DNA of 64,000 bases from Algoriphagus lacus (GTDB lineage: Bacteria; Bacteroidota; Bacteroidia; Cytophagales; Cyclobacteriaceae), in contig NZ_QXML01000010.1 in the NCBI RefSeq assembly GCF_003583985.1, positions 1-64,000 of the forward strand, in the 5' to 3' direction. The position numbers and the translations under genes are program-made. Below, piece after piece: positions 49,688 to 60,135 of this stretch; position 1 is the first letter of the stretch; each line of letters starts with the position of its first letter. The notes beneath the pieces are model-generated. The model was not told the DNA's origin, did not search any database, and saw nothing but the letters and a program-made list of their open reading frames with translations.

Positions 49688-52600
49688 ATGAAACACATCT
49701 ACTTCTCACTTTTATTGTTCCTGCTTTTTAGTGGGATAAGCCGGGCACAGAATCCGGGGGAACTGGATTTGAGTTTTAATCCCAATGGAATTAACACAGG
49801 GACAGGAGCAAATCAATTTGTACATGCAAGTGTAAGGCAACTTGATGGAAAAATTATTTCAGTGGGAAACTTCACAACATATAATGGAATCGCTAGGAAC
49901 CGGATTATTAGGATAAATCCGGATGGAACTCTTGATCCCACCTTTAATATTGGAACTGGAGCAAATGCCACAATTTGGACAGTTGTATTACAGTCAGATG
50001 GAAAAATATTGATTGGAGGGGATTTTACTCAGTTCAATGGCGTAGCGAGAAGTGGAATAGCGAGACTAAATTCAGATGGAAGTGTAGATTCAAATTTTAC
50101 TATTGGTACAGGCTTTAATGGGAGGGTATACACAATATTCCTTCAACCAGATGGTAAAATCCTAGTAGGTGGAGATTTTGTAGGATTTAATGGAGTGTCA
50201 AGGCCATATTCTGCAAGACTAGAAACCACAGGGATATTGGATCTTTCATATTTCCCGGGTTTTCAAGGCGGGGGGGTAAGATCAATTGTTTCTACTTCTG
50301 ATGGAAGTATATACTTGGCAGGAGGGTTTACTTTTAATATTGTCAAATTAACCTCATCTGGAGCACCTGTTAGTAATTGGTGTCAGTGTGGAATTTCGGG
50401 GTTAGTTTTTGCTTTGTTTGTTCAGAGTGACGATAAACTTTTGGTTGGAGGTAATTTTAATTTAGGTTCAACCACAACTGGTAATAGAAGAAATCTTGTA
50501 AGGATAAATCCAAATGGAGTAGTGGATACCTCTTTTACCTTTTCAGGATTAGACATCTCAAGTTATATCCTATCAATTTCCCCAACCATAAATGGCAAGA
50601 TCCTAATAGCCGGGAATTTCCAAACTCAGAGATGGAATGTAGCTAGATTGAATAGTAATGGTAGTTTGGACAATACTTTTAATTCGGGGGTAATTAATAT
50701 GCCCCTCTGGAATGTTTTAGCTCTTCCAGACGGTAAGGCTGTGATTGGAGGCGAATTCACAACTGTAAATGGAAATTCTAGAAATTATTTAGCACAGCTA
50801 AATGCCGATGGAACCTATGAGGTGCTGGGTGCTGGAGGAAATAATGGAATTATGAATATGGCGCTTCAGCAAGATGGAAAAGTTTTGATTGGGGGATTTT
50901 TTACCACCTTCAATGGTATTTCAAGACCCTATTTAAGAAGGCTAAACACCGATGGGACACTTGATACTTCATTTAATTTGGGTCAAGCAGGGCCAAACAG
51001 TTTTGTATATTCTATTTCAATACAAGCAGATGGAAAAATAATAATCATTGGAGACTTTACTACCTATAATGGAGTTTCCCGAAATAAAATTGCGCGTCTT
51101 AATCCTGATGGAAGTTTGGACGTCTCCTTTAATCCAGGTACAGGAATTAGTGGAAGTGTATCTACATTTTCACAACTGGCTGATGGAAAAATAATAATTG
51201 CAGGTGATTTTACCTCATTCAATGGAATTTCAAGAAATCGAATTGCTCGCTTGAATTTAGATGGAAGTATAGATACTTCCTTTAATCCAGCAGGACCCAA
51301 TAGTTCAATTGATTATTTAGAAACTCAGTCAGATGGAAAGTTTCTTATTGCAGGTTATTTTTCGTCCTATAATGGTGTCACGAGAAATTGGATTGCCCGC
51401 TTGAATGCAGATGGGAGTTTAGATACCTCATTCAATCCCGGTACAAGTGTAAATAATCCAGTACACACAATTAAACAAATGCCAGATGGCAAAATCTTGA
51501 TAGTTGGAGATTTTACCACTTTTAACGGAGTATCAAGAAATCGAATTGCCCGTTTGAATTCAAACGGGAGTTTGGATGTCTCATTTAATATAGGATCAGG
51601 AGCTAATCAAAGGGTTTTTAGAATAGGATTGCAAAGTGATGGTAAAATTCTCATTGGTGGGGGATTTACTTCCTATAATGGAGTCTCCATTAATCGAATT
51701 GCCAGACTTAATCTAGACGGGTCTTTGGATAGTTCTTTTAATCCTGGAACTGGAGCAAATGAACAAATTAATTCAATTGTTACTCAAACTGATGGTAAGA
51801 TTCTACTAGGAGGAATACTTACTAACTATAATGGTATTAATAGGGGAAGGATTGTAAGGATCTACGGGGATCCCGTAATAGAGGTGGATACAGAGGCTCC
51901 AGTTCTAATCGTTGAAAACCTTACCCAGTTCATTGCTCAGTGCCGAGTAAACTTCTCAGATCTCACTATCCCTACAGCTACCGATAATGTGGATGGAACC
52001 ATCCAGGGAACTACTAATCAAAGTATCTTCCCGATTACCCAGCAAGGTTCCTATACCATCACTTGGACCTTTACCGATGCTGCAGGGAATAGCAGTACCC
52101 AGGATCAGACGATTATTGTAGATGACACTACTGCTCCGGTTCCAGCTGTTGCACAGTTGCCAGTGATCAGTGGTCAGTGTTCAGTAACTGTCACTGCGGC
52201 TACGGCTAACGATGCCTGTGCAGGAACCCTCACCGGAACGACCACCGATCTGCTGACTTACGATGCTCAGGGTACCTATACCATCACCTGGACTTACGAT
52301 GATGGCAATGGAAATACATCCACCCAGACTCAGACGGTGATTGTGGATGACACGACCGCACCGGTTCCAGCCGTTGCCCAATTGCCGGTTGCTAGTGGTC
52401 AGTGTTCAGTCACTGTCACTGCGCCAACAGCTAACGATGCCTGCGAAGGAACAATCACCGGAACGACCACCGATCCGCTGACTTATGATGCTCAGGGTAC
52501 CTATACCATTACCTGGACTTACGATGACGGAAATGGAAATACCTCCACCCAGACCCAGACCGTGATTGTGGATGACACTACTGCTCCGGTTCCGGCTGTT

Positions 52601-55600
52601 GCCCAGTTGCCAACAATCAGTAGTCAGTGTTCAGTAACAGTGACAACACCTCCGACGGCCAACGATGCCTGCAAGGGAACCATCACCGGAACAACTACCG
52701 ATCCATTGACTTACGATGCTCAGGGCAATTACACCATCACCTGGACTTATGATGACGGCAATGGAAATACGTCTACCCAGACTCAGACCGTAATCGTGGA
52801 CGATACGACTGCTCCGGTTCCAGCTCTTCCTCAGTTGCCAGTTGTTAGTGGGCAGTGTGCAGTCACTGTCACTGCGCCAACAGCTAACGATGCCTGCAAA
52901 GGAACAATCATCGGAACGACTACAGCTCCGCTGACTTATGATGCTCAGGGCACTTACACCATCACCTGGACATACGATGATGGCAACGGAAATACGTCAA
53001 CCCAGACTCAAACCGTGATCGTGGATGACACGACTGCTCCGGTTCCAGCCGTGGCCCAGTTGCCAGTAATCAGTGGTCAGTGTTCAGTTACAGTTACCGC
53101 TCCGACAGCCAATGATGCCTGCAAAGGAACAATCACCGGAACTACCACCGATCCGTTGACTTATGATGCCCAGGGAACCTATACCATCACCTGGACTTAC
53201 GATGACGGCAATGGAAATACGTCTACCCAGACTCAGGCAGTGATCGTAGATGACACGACCGCTCCGGTTCCAGCTGTTGCCCAATTGCCGGAAATCAATG
53301 GTCAGTGTGCAGTCACAGTGACAGCTCCGACAGCCAATGATGCCTGTGCGGGAACCATCACCGGAACGACAACCGATCCGCTTACTTACGATGCTCAGGG
53401 TACCTATACCATCACCTGGACTTACGACGACGGCAATGGTAATACGTCCAACCAGACTCAGACCGTGATCGTGGATGACACCACTGCCCCGGTTCCGGCT
53501 GTTGCCCAGTTGCCAACAATCAGTAGTCAGTGTTCAGTTACAGTTACCGCTCCGACAGCCAATGATGCCTGCGAAGGAACAATTATCGGAACGACTACCG
53601 ATCCGCTGACTTACGATGCTCAGGGCACTTACACCATCACCTGGACTTACGATGACGGAAACGGTAATACGTCCACCCAGACCCAGACGGTGATCGTGGA
53701 CGATACGACCGCGCCGGTTCCGACTTTGGCAACACTTCCAACGATCAGTGGACAGTGTTCAGTCACTGTCACTGCTCCGACAGCCAATGATTCCTGCGAA
53801 GGAACCATTACCGGAACGACTACCAATCCATTGACTTACGATGCTCAGGGTACATATACCATCAATTGGACATACGATGACGGAAACGGAAACACGTCCA
53901 CCCAAACTCAAACCGTGATCGTGGATGACACGACTGCTCCGGTTCCAGCCGTTGCCCAATTGCCGGTTGCTAGTGGTCAGTGTTCAGTCACTGTCACTGC
54001 GCCAACAGCTAACGATGCCTGCGAAGGAACAATCACCGGAACGACCACCGATCCGCTGACTTACGATGCTCAGGGCACTTACACCATCACCTGGACTTAC
54101 GATGACGGAAACGGAAATACGTCCACCCAGACTCAGACCCTGATCGTGGATGACACCACTGCTCCGGTTCCAGCTGTTGCCCAGTTGCCGGTAATCAGTG
54201 GACAGTGTTCAGTCACTGTCACTGCTCCGACAGCCAATGATTCCTGCGAAGGAACCATTACCGGAACGACTACCAATCCATTGACTTACGATGCTCAGGG
54301 TACATATACCATCAATTGGACATACGATGACGGAAACGGAAACACGTCCACCCAAACTCAAACCGTGATCGTGGATGACACGACTGCTCCGGTTCCAGCC
54401 GTTGCCCAATTGCCGGTTGCTAGTGGTCAGTGTTCAGTCACTGTCACTGCGCCAACAGCTAACGATGCCTGCGAAGGAACAATCACCGGAACGACCACCG
54501 ATCCGCTGACTTACGATGCTCAGGGCACTTACACCATCACCTGGACTTACGATGACGGCAATGGAAACACCGCGACTCAGGAGCAAACGGTAGTCGTGGA
54601 CGATACGACCGCTCCGGTTCCAGCCGTGGCCCAGTTGCCAGTAATCACTGGCCAGTGTTCAGTTACCGTTACCGCGCCTACGGCCAATGATGCCTGTGAG
54701 GGAACAATTACCGGAACGACTACCGATCCGCTGACTTATGATGCTCAGGGTACATATACCATCAATTGGACATACGATGATGGCAATGGAAATACATCCA
54801 CCCAGACTCAAACCGTGATCGTGGATGACACGACCGAGCCGGTTCCAGTCGTGACCCAGTTGCCAGTAATCAGTGGTCAGTGTTCAGTTACCGTTATAGC
54901 GCCAACAGCTAACGATGCCTGTGAGGGAACAATTACCGGAACGACTTCCGATCCGCTGACTTATGATGCTCAGGGAACTTATACCATCACCTGGACTTAT
55001 GACGATGGCAACGGTAATACCTCCACCCAGACCCAGACCGTGATCATGGACGACACGACCGCACCGGTTCCGGCTGTTCCTCAGTTGCCAGTTGTCAGTG
55101 GTCAGTGTTCAGTTACTGTCACTGCGCCTACAGCCAATGATGCTTGCGAGGGAACCATTACCGGAACGACCACCGATCCGACCAGCTACGCAGAGCAGGG
55201 AACTTATACCATCACCTGGACTTACGATGACGGTAATGGAAACACCGCGACTCAGGAGCAAACGGTAGTCGTGGACGATACGACCGCTCCGGTTCCAGCC
55301 GTTGCTCAGTTGCCAACAATTAGTGGTCAGTGTTCAGTTACCGTTATAGCGCCAACAGCTAACGATGCCTGTGAGGGAACAATTACCGGAACGACTTCCG
55401 ATCCGCTGACTTATGATGCTCAGGGAACTTATACCATCACCTGGACTTATGACGATGGCAACGGTAATACCTCCACCCAGACCCAGACCGTGATCATGGA
55501 CGACACGACCGCACCGGTTCCGGCTGTTCCTCAGTTGCCAGTTGTCAGTGGTCAGTGTTCAGTTACTGTCACTGCGCCTACAGCCAATGATGCTTGCGAG

Positions 55601-58600
55601 GGAACCATTACAGGAACGACTACCGATCTGCTGACTTATGATACTCAGGGAACTTATACCATTACCTGGACCTACGATGACGGCAATGGAAACACCGCGA
55701 CTCAGGAGCAAACGGTAGTCGTGGACGATACGACCGCTCCGGTTCCAGCCGTGGCCCAGTTGCCAGTAATCACTGGCCAGTGTTCAGTTACCGTTACCGC
55801 GCCTACGGCCAATGATGCCTGTGAGGGAACAATTACCGGAACGACTACCGATCCGCTGACTTATGATACTCAGGGAACTTATACCATTACCTGGACTTAC
55901 GATGATGGCAACGGTAATACGTCCACCCAGACTCAAACCGTGATCGTGGATGACACGACCGCTCCGGTTCCAACCGTGGCTGAGTTGCCAACAATCAGTG
56001 GGCAGTGTGAAGTCACAGTTATAGCTCCTACAGCTAACGATGCCTGCAAGGGAACCATCACAGGAACGACTACCGATCCGCTTACTTACGATGCTCAGGG
56101 TACCTATACCATTACCTGGACTTATGACGATGGTAATGGAAATACGTCAACTCAAACTCAAACCGTGATCGTAGACGACACGACTGCTCCGGTACCGGCT
56201 GTTGCTCAATTGCCAGTTGTCAGTGGACAGTGTGCAGTGGAGGTTTCTGCTCCAAAATCAACTGATGCCTGTGAGGGTGAGATTACCGGAACGACCACCG
56301 ATCCGCTGACTTATGATACTCAGGGAACTTATACCATCACCTGGACTTACGATGACGGCAACGGAAATACGTCCACCCAGACTCAGACTGTAGTTGTTGA
56401 CGATACGATCGCTCCGGTTCCGACTTTGGCAACACTTCCAACGATCAGTGGACAGTGTTCAGTCACTGTCACTGCTCCGACAGCCAATGATGCCTGCGAA
56501 GGAACAATCACCGGAACGACCACCGATCCGCTTACTTATGATGCTCAGGGAACGTATACAATCAATTGGACCTACGATGATGGCAATGGAAATACGTCCA
56601 CCCAGACTCAAACTGTGATTGTGGATGATACAACCGCACCAGTTCCAACTTTGTCAACCTTGGCAACAATCACTGGCCAGTGTTCAGTTACCGTAACAGC
56701 GCCAACAGCCAATGATGCCTGCAAGGGAATAATCACCGGAACGACCACCGATCCGCTGACTTACGATGCTCAGGGCACTTACACCATCACCTGGACCTAC
56801 GATGACGGCAATGGTAATACCGTAACTCAGGAACAAACCGTGATCGTGGATGACACGACTGCTCCGGTTCCAGCCGTGGCCCAGTTGCCAACAATCAGTA
56901 GTCAGTGTTCAGTTACAGTTACCGCTCCGACAGCCAACGATGCCTGTGCAGGAACCATTACCGGAACGACCACCGATCCGTTGAATTACAGCAATCAGGG
57001 AACTTATATCATCACTTGGACATACAATGATGGAAACGGAAATTCAGTAACTCAGCAGCAAACGGTTATTGTGTCTGATGTGACCAACCCTACTTGGTCA
57101 ACAACACCGGGTAGTTTGAACAGAACCATTTCTTGCGGTCAAAGTAATCTTCTGGCCCAGGCTCAACTTCTCGCACCGATTGCCGGTGACAATTGCAGTG
57201 TGATGGCTGTTGAGAAGACAGCAGGGGTGTTTGTTCCTTCCGGTCCAAATGGGGCAGGTACCATTACCAATACTTGGGTAGCGAGAGATGTTAATTCCAA
57301 TCTTTCTCAAGTATTTACTCAGGTGATTACAGTGGAAGGAATCCAAATCGATGCTTCTGCCAGCAGTACTCCGATCCAGATCGGAACTGGGGCGACTTTG
57401 AGTGCATCGGTGACTCCGGCTATTGCAGGGGTATCCGTAAACTTCTACCTGGATGATGTCTTAAAAGGATCATCAATTACCAATTCAAGCGGAACTGCAA
57501 CCCTTACTGTCTCAGGGCTTGGCTTGGATGTGTATAAAGTGACCGCAGTAGTGGGAGATGGATGTGCTGAATCTATCGCATACCTGCCTGTCTATGATCC
57601 GAATGGAAACTTTGTCACAGGTGGAGGTTGGATTAATTCTCCGGAAGGGGCTCTGATTGGAACAACTACAGTAGGCAAAGCCAACTTTGGATTTGTTTCC
57701 AAGTACAAGAAAGGCTCCAACCAAGTGGATGGCAATACTGAATTCCAGTTTACTGCAGGAAATCTAAGCTTCAAATCCACACTTCATGAAGCCGGAACCC
57801 TGGTTATCTCAGGACGAAAAGCAACTTATCGAGGAGATGGGATGGTGAATGGTGCTCCGGGATACCGATTTACCATCACGGCAATCGATGGTCACTGGAA
57901 CGGAGGGACTGGACCTGATCAGTTCCGAATCAAGATTTGGGGCTCTAACGGAGTACTCTATGACAATGGTCTCGGAGCAGATGATAACTCAGACATCGCA
58001 ACTTCTCTTGGAGGCGGATCAATCGTGATCCATGAGGCTAAAGCTAGAGGTACTAAGCGAGTTGTAACTGACCTCATTACAGTTCCTTGGAATACTTCGG
58101 CTGAAACCATCAAGCAGAAGGTAGATCAGATGAGTACAGCATGGTTTGAAAGCAGAAAACTGGAAATGACTCTGGATGCCAATTCGTATGATCCATTGAC
58201 TCCAGGCTTCTATGAACTGAAGGCTGATCTGGTGGAAAATGAGTTCTTCAAATTGGATGAACCAATTTCAATTCAGGTTTTGGTTCAGGACAAGCCAAAG
58301 GCACTTGACATCGAATTGAGCACCAATTCAATCTCCAATCAAATGAAAGCAGGTGATCAGATTGCAATCTTGAGTACGGTTGATCCGGTGGATAATATTC
58401 ATACTTACCGCATCGAAGGAAATCCGGATTTGGTGGTAGAAGGCAACCGATTGCTCTGGAAAGGGACAGGAATGCCTGAGGCTCAGTTGAAGCTCACCGT
58501 ATTCAGCACGGACCGTGCCGGACAAACCATCAGTAAGGAAGTCACGCTGTTCCGTGAACTCAAAATCGGCGAGTTCCTGATCTATCCGAATCCGGCTGCT

Positions 58601-58813
58601 GAACAGACCAATGTTCTGGTGGAATTGGATCAGCCATCTCAAGTGTCCTTGAGAGTCTTTGATGCCGTTGGCAGAATGGTGATCAGTGATCAGTTTAGCC
58701 GTGAAACGACCTTTGTTCAAACCTTGGATCTAAGTGGACTTGCCCCAGGCATGTACACTGTTCAGATTCAGCTAGGTAAGATGTTGATGACAAAGCGATT
58801 GATTAAAGAGTAA
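49688..58813 (+). CDS. Giant repetitive T9SS-secreted surface protein (adhesin-like)
   Basis: The 3041-residue protein has a signal peptide (HIYFSLLLFLLFSGISRAQ), about 15-17 delta-60-type repeats (DGKILIGGDFTQFNGVARSG, then IARLNSDGSVDSNF) to residue ~730, then 22 near-identical ~75-residue HYR/Ig-like repeats (DDTTAPVPAVAQLPVISGQC, then SVTVTAPTANDACEGTITG, each with two Cys), flanked by a divergent copy on each side. An Ig-like segment, a TGGGWINSPEG to FRIKIWG domain, and a type A T9SS sorting domain (FLIYPNPAAEQTNVLVELDQ to the KRLIKE end) follow. It should be a cell-surface adhesin or filament; ligand unknown. Confidence 0.9.
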   Translation: MKHIYFSLLLFLLFSGISRAQNPGELDLSFNPNGINTGTGANQFVHASVRQLDGKIISVGNFTTYNGIARNRIIRINPDGTLDPTFNIGTGANATIWTVVLQSDGKILIGGDFTQFNGVARSGIARLNSDGSVDSNFTIGTGFNGRVYTIFLQPDGKILVGGDFVGFNGVSRPYSARLETTGILDLSYFPGFQGGGVRSIVSTSDGSIYLAGGFTFNIVKLTSSGAPVSNWCQCGISGLVFALFVQSDDKLLVGGNFNLGSTTTGNRRNLVRINPNGVVDTSFTFSGLDISSYILSISPTINGKILIAGNFQTQRWNVARLNSNGSLDNTFNSGVINMPLWNVLALPDGKAVIGGEFTTVNGNSRNYLAQLNADGTYEVLGAGGNNGIMNMALQQDGKVLIGGFFTTFNGISRPYLRRLNTDGTLDTSFNLGQAGPNSFVYSISIQADGKIIIIGDFTTYNGVSRNKIARLNPDGSLDVSFNPGTGISGSVSTFSQLADGKIIIAGDFTSFNGISRNRIARLNLDGSIDTSFNPAGPNSSIDYLETQSDGKFLIAGYFSSYNGVTRNWIARLNADGSLDTSFNPGTSVNNPVHTIKQMPDGKILIVGDFTTFNGVSRNRIARLNSNGSLDVSFNIGSGANQRVFRIGLQSDGKILIGGGFTSYNGVSINRIARLNLDGSLDSSFNPGTGANEQINSIVTQTDGKILLGGILTNYNGINRGRIVRIYGDPVIEVDTEAPVLIVENLTQFIAQCRVNFSDLTIPTATDNVDGTIQGTTNQSIFPITQQGSYTITWTFTDAAGNSSTQDQTIIVDDTTAPVPAVAQLPVISGQCSVTVTAATANDACAGTLTGTTTDLLTYDAQGTYTITWTYDDGNGNTSTQTQTVIVDDTTAPVPAVAQLPVASGQCSVTVTAPTANDACEGTITGTTTDPLTYDAQGTYTITWTYDDGNGNTSTQTQTVIVDDTTAPVPAVAQLPTISSQCSVTVTTPPTANDACKGTITGTTTDPLTYDAQGNYTITWTYDDGNGNTSTQTQTVIVDDTTAPVPALPQLPVVSGQCAVTVTAPTANDACKGTIIGTTTAPLTYDAQGTYTITWTYDDGNGNTSTQTQTVIVDDTTAPVPAVAQLPVISGQCSVTVTAPTANDACKGTITGTTTDPLTYDAQGTYTITWTYDDGNGNTSTQTQAVIVDDTTAPVPAVAQLPEINGQCAVTVTAPTANDACAGTITGTTTDPLTYDAQGTYTITWTYDDGNGNTSNQTQTVIVDDTTAPVPAVAQLPTISSQCSVTVTAPTANDACEGTIIGTTTDPLTYDAQGTYTITWTYDDGNGNTSTQTQTVIVDDTTAPVPTLATLPTISGQCSVTVTAPTANDSCEGTITGTTTNPLTYDAQGTYTINWTYDDGNGNTSTQTQTVIVDDTTAPVPAVAQLPVASGQCSVTVTAPTANDACEGTITGTTTDPLTYDAQGTYTITWTYDDGNGNTSTQTQTLIVDDTTAPVPAVAQLPVISGQCSVTVTAPTANDSCEGTITGTTTNPLTYDAQGTYTINWTYDDGNGNTSTQTQTVIVDDTTAPVPAVAQLPVASGQCSVTVTAPTANDACEGTITGTTTDPLTYDAQGTYTITWTYDDGNGNTATQEQTVVVDDTTAPVPAVAQLPVITGQCSVTVTAPTANDACEGTITGTTTDPLTYDAQGTYTINWTYDDGNGNTSTQTQTVIVDDTTEPVPVVTQLPVISGQCSVTVIAPTANDACEGTITGTTSDPLTYDAQGTYTITWTYDDGNGNTSTQTQTVIMDDTTAPVPAVPQLPVVSGQCSVTVTAPTANDACEGTITGTTTDPTSYAEQGTYTITWTYDDGNGNTATQEQTVVVDDTTAPVPAVAQLPTISGQCSVTVIAPTANDACEGTITGTTSDPLTYDAQGTYTITWTYDDGNGNTSTQTQTVIMDDTTAPVPAVPQLPVVSGQCSVTVTAPTANDACEGTITGTTTDLLTYDTQGTYTITWTYDDGNGNTATQEQTVVVDDTTAPVPAVAQLPVITGQCSVTVTAPTANDACEGTITGTTTDPLTYDTQGTYTITWTYDDGNGNTSTQTQTVIVDDTTAPVPTVAELPTISGQCEVTVIAPTANDACKGTITGTTTDPLTYDAQGTYTITWTYDDGNGNTSTQTQTVIVDDTTAPVPAVAQLPVVSGQCAVEVSAPKSTDACEGEITGTTTDPLTYDTQGTYTITWTYDDGNGNTSTQTQTVVVDDTIAPVPTLATLPTISGQCSVTVTAPTANDACEGTITGTTTDPLTYDAQGTYTINWTYDDGNGNTSTQTQTVIVDDTTAPVPTLSTLATITGQCSVTVTAPTANDACKGIITGTTTDPLTYDAQGTYTITWTYDDGNGNTVTQEQTVIVDDTTAPVPAVAQLPTISSQCSVTVTAPTANDACAGTITGTTTDPLNYSNQGTYIITWTYNDGNGNSVTQQQTVIVSDVTNPTWSTTPGSLNRTISCGQSNLLAQAQLLAPIAGDNCSVMAVEKTAGVFVPSGPNGAGTITNTWVARDVNSNLSQVFTQVITVEGIQIDASASSTPIQIGTGATLSASVTPAIAGVSVNFYLDDVLKGSSITNSSGTATLTVSGLGLDVYKVTAVVGDGCAESIAYLPVYDPNGNFVTGGGWINSPEGALIGTTTVGKANFGFVSKYKKGSNQVDGNTEFQFTAGNLSFKSTLHEAGTLVISGRKATYRGDGMVNGAPGYRFTITAIDGHWNGGTGPDQFRIKIWGSNGVLYDNGLGADDNSDIATSLGGGSIVIHEAKARGTKRVVTDLITVPWNTSAETIKQKVDQMSTAWFESRKLEMTLDANSYDPLTPGFYELKADLVENEFFKLDEPISIQVLVQDKPKALDIELSTNSISNQMKAGDQIAILSTVDPVDNIHTYRIEGNPDLVVEGNRLLWKGTGMPEAQLKLTVFSTDRAGQTISKEVTLFRELKIGEFLIYPNPAAEQTNVLVELDQPSQVSLRVFDAVGRMVISDQFSRETTFVQTLDLSGLAPGMYTVQIQLGKMLMTKRLIKE
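52121..57080 (+). repeat. 22 tandem 225-bp repeats in the adhesin gene
   Basis: Twenty-two units of 225 bp (one is 228 bp), each encoding a ~75-residue domain starting DDTTAPVPAVAQLP. Blocks of two units are identical at a 450-bp offset: 53744-54108 with 54194-54558, and 54872-55161 with 55322-55611. Confidence 0.9.
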
Positions 58814-58843
58814 GGACTGAATTAAAAGCTCTTTAAACTTAGT

Positions 58844-58884
58844 AAAAGCCGCCCGAATTTTTTTTCGGGCGGCTTTTCTTTTTT
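58844..58884 (+). terminator. Terminator of the giant adhesin gene
   Basis: AAAAGCCGCCCGAA and TTCGGGCGGCTTTT form a 14-bp perfect stem around a T-rich loop, followed by more T. It lies 31 bp after the stop. Confidence 0.85.
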
Positions 58885-58942
58885 CATCCCTAGTAGTGGA
58901 CCATTCCCGAATCACTTTGTAGATTGGGTAAAAGCCAAAATC

Positions 58943-59362
58943 ATGAAAAAGCGAGTAACAGGGATTGGAGGGATTTTTTTTAAAGTTAAAAACCCGGATG
59001 CTACCAAATCCTGGTATGAGAAGCATTTGGGATTGAATACCGATCGATATGGTACTGCTTTCGAATGGAGAAGCAGTGAGCAGCCGGAGCGAAAGGGTTT
59101 TTCCCAATGGTCTCCGATGAACTCGGATACCGATTATTTCAAACCTTCCGAAAAAGATTTCATGATCAATTACCGGGTTGAAAATCTGGTGGAATTGGTA
59201 GAGTTGTTGAAAAGTGAGGGCGTGACTGTTCTGGATGAGATCGAGACTTTTGAATACGGTAAATTCGTCCACATCCTTGATCCGGATGGACACAGTATCG
59301 AACTCTGGGAGCCAAACGATGAGGACTATGATCGATTGGTAGAGGGCAGGACGAAGAGCTGA
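58943..59362 (+). CDS. VOC (glyoxalase/bleomycin-resistance-like) family protein
   Basis: The 139-residue protein shows one VOC unit: TGIGGIFFKVKNPDATKSWY, the beta-alpha-beta start, then EKHLGLNTDRYG, MINYRVENLVELVELLKSEG, and VHILDPDGHSIELWEPND, whose E is a usual metal ligand. Proteins of this size usually dimerise. The substrate is unknown, as in most single-domain VOC proteins. It is the first gene after the adhesin terminator and lies 50 bp before a small GNAT gene. Confidence 0.85.
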   Translation: MKKRVTGIGGIFFKVKNPDATKSWYEKHLGLNTDRYGTAFEWRSSEQPERKGFSQWSPMNSDTDYFKPSEKDFMINYRVENLVELVELLKSEGVTVLDEIETFEYGKFVHILDPDGHSIELWEPNDEDYDRLVEGRTKS

Positions 59363-59412
59363 TTCTGAGAAATAGCGAAGTATTTATTACGTGTAATTAA
59401 CCAAATTCATCA

Positions 59413-59694
59413 ATGGAAATTCAACACAAGTTTGACGGCCGGAAAGGCTCATTTTTTATGGAGGAAGGAGGGACCCACCTTGCTGAAATGGTCTATGTAA
59501 TGGCAGGCCCTAAGAAAATGATAATCGAACATACCGAAGTGGACGAGAGTCTGAAAGGTCAGGGGATAGGAGCTAAGTTGCTCGAAGATTTGGTGGCTTA
59601 TGCCCGAAAGGAAGAAATCAAGATCATTCCACTATGTCCTTTTGCGAAAGCCACTTTTAAAAAAAGGACGGACTTGCAGGATGTATTAAATTGA
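59413..59694 (+). CDS. Small GNAT-fold N-acetyltransferase (YidJ/YjdJ-like)
   Basis: A 93-residue protein of the minimal Gcn5-related class: RKGSFFMEEGGTHLAEMVYV, MIIEHTEVDESLKGQGIGAK (the acetyl-CoA loop with Q-x-x-G-I-G), and IIPLCPFAKATFKK, the family signature with its cysteine. Such short GNATs act on unknown small substrates in the cytoplasm. It follows the VOC gene and precedes a full GNAT gene on the same strand. Confidence 0.85.
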   Translation: MEIQHKFDGRKGSFFMEEGGTHLAEMVYVMAGPKKMIIEHTEVDESLKGQGIGAKLLEDLVAYARKEEIKIIPLCPFAKATFKKRTDLQDVLN

Positions 59695-59727
59695 AACTGA
59701 ATTTTTGATTTCAAAAATCAATTCTCC

Positions 59728-60135
59728 ATGCTGACTATTCAGGTAGAATCCAGGCTTTCGCTCGAAGAATACATGTTTATACTACATTATTCCGGTCTTG
59801 GAAAGCGGCGTCCGATGGATGATCCAGAGCATTTAAGGCGGATGATTGAAGGTTCAAATCTTTTGGTTACTGCCAGGGAGGAGGATCAGTTGGTGGGATT
59901 TTTGAGAGGGCTATCGGATTTCTGTTATCGCTGTTTTATTGCTGATTTGGCTGTAGCCGAAGCTTATCAGGGAAAAGGGATTGGTCGAAAAATCCTTCAG
60001 TTTACACGTGATTTAGCTCCCGATGCCCGCTTGTTTCTATTTTCTGCGGAAGATGCGGAGCCATTCTATCAGAAGTTGGGATTTCAGCTTCACGAGCGAT
60101 GCTACCAATTGAAGCCGGGGGAGGATATGAATTAG
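59728..60135 (+). CDS. GNAT-family N-acetyltransferase
   Basis: A 135-residue GNAT domain: LTIQVESRLSLEEYMFILHY, LLVTAREEDQLVGFLRGLSD, CFIADLAVAEAYQGKGIGRK (motif A, Q-x-x-G-x-G) and LFSAEDAEPFYQKLGFQLHE. The substrate cannot be inferred. ATG is 33 bp after the small GNAT gene, and they may be cotranscribed. Confidence 0.87.
   Translation: MLTIQVESRLSLEEYMFILHYSGLGKRRPMDDPEHLRRMIEGSNLLVTAREEDQLVGFLRGLSDFCYRCFIADLAVAEAYQGKGIGRKILQFTRDLAPDARLFLFSAEDAEPFYQKLGFQLHERCYQLKPGEDMN

Noticed and set aside
53759-54409. Two identical 66-residue minus-strand frames in the adhesin repeats
   Set aside because: They are antisense of duplicated repeat units. Their identity reflects the 450-bp duplication, not a gene family.
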